From Siphonodentalium dalli (Eukaryota; Mollusca; Scaphopoda; Gadilida; Siphonodentaliidae): a stretch of 64,000 bases of DNA. The notes under the pieces are model-generated. The model was not told where the DNA came from. It saw only the letters and a program-made list of their open reading frames with translations, and searched no databases. The stretch spans positions 36,428,732 to 36,492,731 of the forward strand of contig CP136065.1 in assembly GCA_032622095.1 (NCBI GenBank), in the 5' to 3' direction. The number at the start of each line of letters is the position of its first letter. Position 1 is the first letter of the stretch. A program made the position numbers and the translations under genes. Shown here in pieces: positions 60,285 through 64,000 of the stretch.

Positions 60285-60740
60285 TATAAGGCCGTGGCTT
60301 AAGAGCAGTATATCGCTATTTAGCTATATGGGCCTGACACGCTATACCGTTCTTTAGTACCAAACGCTAAAGAGTGGTATACCACTCTTCATCTTTATGG
60401 GTCTGATACTCTTAAGAACGGTAGGCTATACCGCTCTTTAGCGGTTGGTACCAAGGAACGGTATGGGCCTACCGCTCTTCGGCGCTGGCACTAAAGAACG
60501 GTATACTGCCATTCAGCGACAAACGTCAAAGAGCGGGGCACAGGGGTGGTGTACATCGGTATATATACCAACATTTATCTATACATGGTCCTGGCGCGAT
60601 AGAGAACGGTCTTACATTATCATCCGTACTGCTCGATCTCCAGTGTCCGACTATAAAGAGCCGTATGCCGCTCCTTAGCCCCCATCGCTAAAGAGCGGCA
60701 TACCGTTCTTGAGCCCTCAGTGCTAAAGCCACTTCGTATA
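60285..60740. repeat. Palindrome array, core AAGAGCGGTATACCGCTCTT
   Basis: About ten imperfect palindromes related to AAGAGCGGTATACCGCTCTT, spaced 15-30 bp. One copy near 60370 reads AAGAGTGGTATACCACTCTT, where both arms have changed together. Linkers such as TAGTACCAAACGCTAA and GGGCCTGACACGCTA also recur. Confidence 0.8.
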
Positions 60741-61079
60741 TATAATTGCGTCTATAGTCTAGTGATGTGAAATCAGTGTTTCCGGTAGAGACCAAATGTG
60801 TCTGGATTATGGCCCACAAAGCCAAATGACGTAAATGACGTAAATGACGTCATGGACCATATCATGACGTCTTCGCTGGTTTTCGTTCAGCTAACCTACG
60901 AAATTGGTCAAAATGAAACTAATCTATAGGCCTAAATCACATAGGAATTGTTCAGAAAAACTGAAGTTGGTAATTTCATAACCATCCCGTTGGTCCACTT
61001 CCGATTCTGTGATTTCACCATTTCTTTTGGGATATTATTGTTCCCAGGATGCTATGCGAAAGCGGAGCGGAAGTCACGT

Positions 61080-61265
61080 GATTTTTAACCCATTTTTGTG
61101 CGCCGTTTCACGGTATTGTCTGCGCCGTTTCACGGTATTGTAAAAATTAATGACGTCATTCACGGTATTGTCTGCGCCGTTTCACGGTATTGTAAAAATT
61201 AATGACGTCATTCACGCCTAAACTTGAAAAGCAACAACGCGCCTGCGGCGCGTTGTGGTTGCTAT
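61080..61265. repeat. Short direct repeat and hairpin with TGACGTCA sites
   Basis: A roughly 50-bp unit (TGCGCCGTTTCACGGTATTG, then TAAAAATTAATGACGTCATT) is repeated twice in full, with a partial copy first. A hairpin follows with arms AGCAACAACGCGCC and GGCGCGTTGTGGTTGCT (61230-61263). TGACGTCA occurs at 60845, 61151 and 61203. The sequence matches the CRE consensus, but repeat context makes a regulatory role doubtful. Confidence 0.75.
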
Positions 61266-62228
61266 TAAAAATATATAGTTTTGTTCATATGTCAAACATA
61301 ATCAGCGCGTAAATAGTATATTGTCGTCAAGACGTACGATGGTGTACGTAACCACCTGTTCGTGTTACAGACGTTTTGCTTCTGTTTACATAACATAGCC
61401 CAAATTATATTGGTTAATCACACACAAATGATATAAACGCTCTTTATTACTTCAATATCAGGAAACAGTAACAAATAATGCTCTTTATGTTTACCATATC
61501 CAGATCTAAACAAAAGCCAGGTTATGTAACGTTTGAACGTTTGTTTGCTTTTGTTTACATAACAAAGGAAAAACATCTGACAATAACATACTGTTCATGC
61601 CATATTTCTGATTGCTATAACAACAAAGTCTGTATATTTTACTATTCTTTCTGTTTATGGCGGGTTTTGACGGAGGTGAATATTTTAACAGCATACCCAC
61701 CGGTGCCCGTATCTTTGACAATGTAAAACCATCCATTTTATTGTTTGCATTACAAATAAAAGCAATTGGTTGTGTTATAATGCAATATATTTGTTGAAAA
61801 TTATGATGAAAAAAACCCCGCAAAACTCCGGGTAGTCTGGGGCTTTCTGGACGCTACGCGGCAAGGCACTCTATGGCTTTATAGACACTACACGGCAGGC
61901 GCTCTGAACGCTAAATGTTTAAAAGATTGGTGTTCATATCTTACTGGAAATTGTTATAGATAATAGCGATGACAATGGAAATATTGGTTTAGTATTTTTC
62001 GAAAATGGCAGGGGCCACCCACTGTTCCAATTTGGATAGGATAATCCCTGTTGTCATTCCTTTCACAAGACACGACAAACTATTCACTGAAAAGTCACTC
62101 CACTGCACCAACAACAGACAACCAAAAAATAAACTTGTATGAATTATTCAGAGAGCGAAGGTATTTAGCATAATAAATTATGGAGATAAGGATACACTCG
62201 CGTCTGCTTCTGCAACAATCGTTTGTGT

Positions 62229-63054
62229 GAACACTAACAGGAAAGCCAAACATCAGCTAGTTATTCTGAGAGATTGGTTGTGCAAACTTTAAAGTCGATT
62301 TACGGAAAACAAATATGGTGTCATAACAACTTATAGCATGTTCCATAAGTGTTGTAAATGATTCTTAGCGTGAGAGTTCAGCATATTTAAGTCTATATCA
62401 TCTTCGACAACTACTGATACCGTGACAAGGAAATATGTCCCAGTCCATATAAGGTATTTCATAAAAAGCAGCAGGCCAAGATTCATCTTTACAATTCAAG
62501 ACATATTGTATGCTCATTTCAGCGAATCAAACTGCTAAGTCAGCAACGTATGAAATTTTCCCACTGTAATACTTTAGCATGGCACTTATGTTAATGACAA
62601 TACCAATCACATCGATTGTACCATTTCAGAGAACATAATATCTGAATAACGCAACATTTTAAACATTTAGTCCGTAACTATCGACGATTTTATCGGCGAT
62701 AAACAAACAACAATGATTCCAGCAAATATAGAAATATAATTCATACTTAAGAACTACTTTGATTGTTGTGGTTGAGCGAAGTGGTCCACATCACTATAAA
62801 GTATCCGCATGTATCGGTCTGGCTATACCAGTAGACCGCATACGTCCCATCAAAGGTCATATCAACTGCATTTTCTGTGCTTTTGTGGTTGGATAAAAGA
62901 CACAGCTCGTTGTTTGGATTCATCACTATCATAGATTACCAGGCGATAATCTGTTAGTAAGGTATCTAACAGCTTACCATGTGATTGGCGGAACTGTCCA
63001 AGATAGTAACCGATATTAAAATATAACACGCGACGTTATTAAAAATATGAACCT
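62229..63054. other. Region after the end of copy A/B homology, nothing recognised
   Basis: It follows the last bases homologous to copy A. The TM3 exon expected within about 60 bp is absent. No transposon end was identified at the breakpoint. Confidence 0.5.
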
Positions 63055-63470
63055 TGATAATACATTTACTATACATGTAGTGTGTGACATTTTCAGTCAC
63101 TAACTAACGCTTACTATACATGTAGTGCGTGTCATTGTCAGACACTAGCTAACGTTTACTATACATGTAGTGTTTGACGTTGTCAGGCACTAGCTAGCGT
63201 TTACTATCGATTTAGTGCGTGTCATTGCCAGTCACTAACTAACGTTTACTATTCATGTAGTGTGTCATTGTCAGTCACTTACTAACGTTTACTATACATG
63301 CAGTGTGTGACATTGTCAGCCACAAACTAACGTTTACTATACATGTAGTGTGTGACATTTTCAGTCACTAACTAACGTTTACTATACATCTAGTGCGTGT
63401 CATTGTCAGTCACTAGCTAACGTTTACTATACATGTAGTGTGTGACATTGTCAGTCACCAACTAACGGTT
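63055..63470. repeat. Minisatellite, 45-bp unit, about nine copies
   Basis: The unit is CTAACGTTTACTATACATGT followed by AGTGTGTGACATTGTCAGTCACTAA. Variants alternate between GTGTGTGACATT and GTGCGTGTCATT. No coding content; 63471-64000 has nothing recognisable. Confidence 0.93.
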
Positions 63471-64000
63471 GATTGTTTCTATATGGAGCGAAGTGGTGTA
63501 TTTATAATACCATGCCATTGTTCGCCCTACCTTGCCTTTCCTTAATGGCCAATGCTAAATATTAACTGTCGATAGCTGTCTAACGATTCAGAAACCCCAC
63601 TATCATAAATGCAACATGACCTTCTGGCAATGAACTGTATATTCACAGAAACGAATAATACAGACGTTTCGAGTGAAACTTTTGGGGTTTCCCATTCCTG
63701 GATATGAAGGATTCGAGAATGAAACAATTATATTTTACTGATGTTTGCAGGTATATACACAACTTCCAAAATAAGGTTGCTCAGTTACTTATTTTTAATG
63801 TACTACTGCAAGATGTTCAATGTAGCAGTAAAGACTAACAGCTGTTATCAATACCAATCACATGACCATGCAAGCTATAATAAATCGAACCAGTTGCTTA
63901 ATAGTTTGCTGGTTAGGAGGTCATAACATTGAGTTCATCATATTTCTGCCATCTTTTTAAAGCTAAATTTTTTGGTAAACTTATGGTATTTAATGCTTTT

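Larger units (their letters stand above)
59125..61918. other. Copy-B-specific 2.8 kb block bounded by TTAA
   Basis: Copy A has TTCTTAACAGATTG near 23420. In copy B the left side reads TTCTTAA followed by CCCTTTACCCACCAG, the same terminal sequence as the piggyBac-like element at 49315, and the right side is TTAAAAGATTGG at 61919. The right end (CTGAACGCTAAATGT) does not mirror the left, so this may be a composite or a truncated piggyBac-like insertion. Two open frames at 59212-59424 and 59436-59774 show no recognised domain. The palindrome array at 60285-60740 and the repeat at 61080-61265 lie inside. Confidence 0.6.
39300..62228. repeat. Segmental tandem duplication, copy B
   Basis: Direct-orientation partner of copy A. 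It holds four receptor exons in the same order, plus insertions absent from copy A (blocks near 40.26-43.57, 45.75-46.99, 49.31-49.77, 52.42-56.09 and 59.12-61.92 kb). Homology ends close to 62228, after the stretch containing GGAGATAAGGA, and nothing like the copy A TM3 or TM4 exons follows before the window ends. The homology may begin upstream of 39300; that cannot be tested because copy A is cut at base 1. Confidence 0.87.

Noticed and set aside
60845-61210. TGACGTCA sites as functional CREB-binding enhancer
   Set aside because: They are parts of short duplicated repeat units far from any recognised promoter.

Overview
The window looks like nuclear DNA of an animal, most likely a lophotrochozoan such as a mollusc. 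It is AT-rich and intron-rich, with GT-AG splice sites, an L1/Tx1-like LINE, a decayed Polinton/Maverick, hAT- and piggyBac-like elements and many minisatellites. The mollusc assignment is inference; no species marker is visible.

The backbone is a tandem segmental duplication. Copy A runs from base 1 to about 23.8 kb, and copy B from about 39.3 to 62.2 kb. Each carries the same exons of a nicotinic acetylcholine receptor (Cys-loop, alpha-type) subunit gene on the + strand. Copy A has exons at 1-69 (cut by the window edge), 1626-1670, 7103-7209, 16196-16746, 23859-24028 and 26245-26523, and reaches the stop codon. Copy B has exons at 39300-39442, 44243-44287, 45047-45153 and 50191-50741. Its TM3 and TM4 exons are not in the window, because homology to copy A stops about 50 bp before the copy A TM3 exon. 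Exon phases join correctly in both copies. The signal-peptide exon was not found.

The copies differ mainly by insertions found in only one of them, so each serves as the empty-site control for the other. Copy A alone has a 4.6 kb block at 1958-6605, a 5.5 kb Polinton at 9044-14542 with 6-bp target duplication, a 0.76 kb block near 18.4-19.1 kb, a 0.6 kb repeat near 20.8-21.4 kb, and expansions of a 74-bp and a 34-bp unit. Copy B alone has a 3.3 kb block at 40.26-43.57 kb holding two palindrome arrays, a 1.2 kb block with an ATC microsatellite, a 460-bp piggyBac-like element with nested hairpins, a 5'-truncated LINE at 52425-56092, and a 2.8 kb block bounded by TTAA at 59125-61918.

The Polinton is dead. 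It keeps fragments of protein-primed DNA polymerase B, packaging ATPase, integrase (opposite strand), major capsid protein and adenain-like protease. It also has a well-preserved 141-codon NADAR-domain gene next to its right terminal repeat, which is an unexpected cargo.

The 12.5 kb between the copies (26.6-39.3 kb) has no recognisable gene. It holds a 39-bp minisatellite, a palindrome array, a two-copy dispersed repeat, a satellite with a dimeric unit, and a hAT element with perfect 8-bp target duplication inserted in that satellite. Several separate arrays of short palindromes (29.5-30.0, 40.3-40.5, 40.8-41.3 and 60.3-60.7 kb) each have their own core sequence, and two of them show paired changes in the two arms. 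These are the least explained structures in the window.
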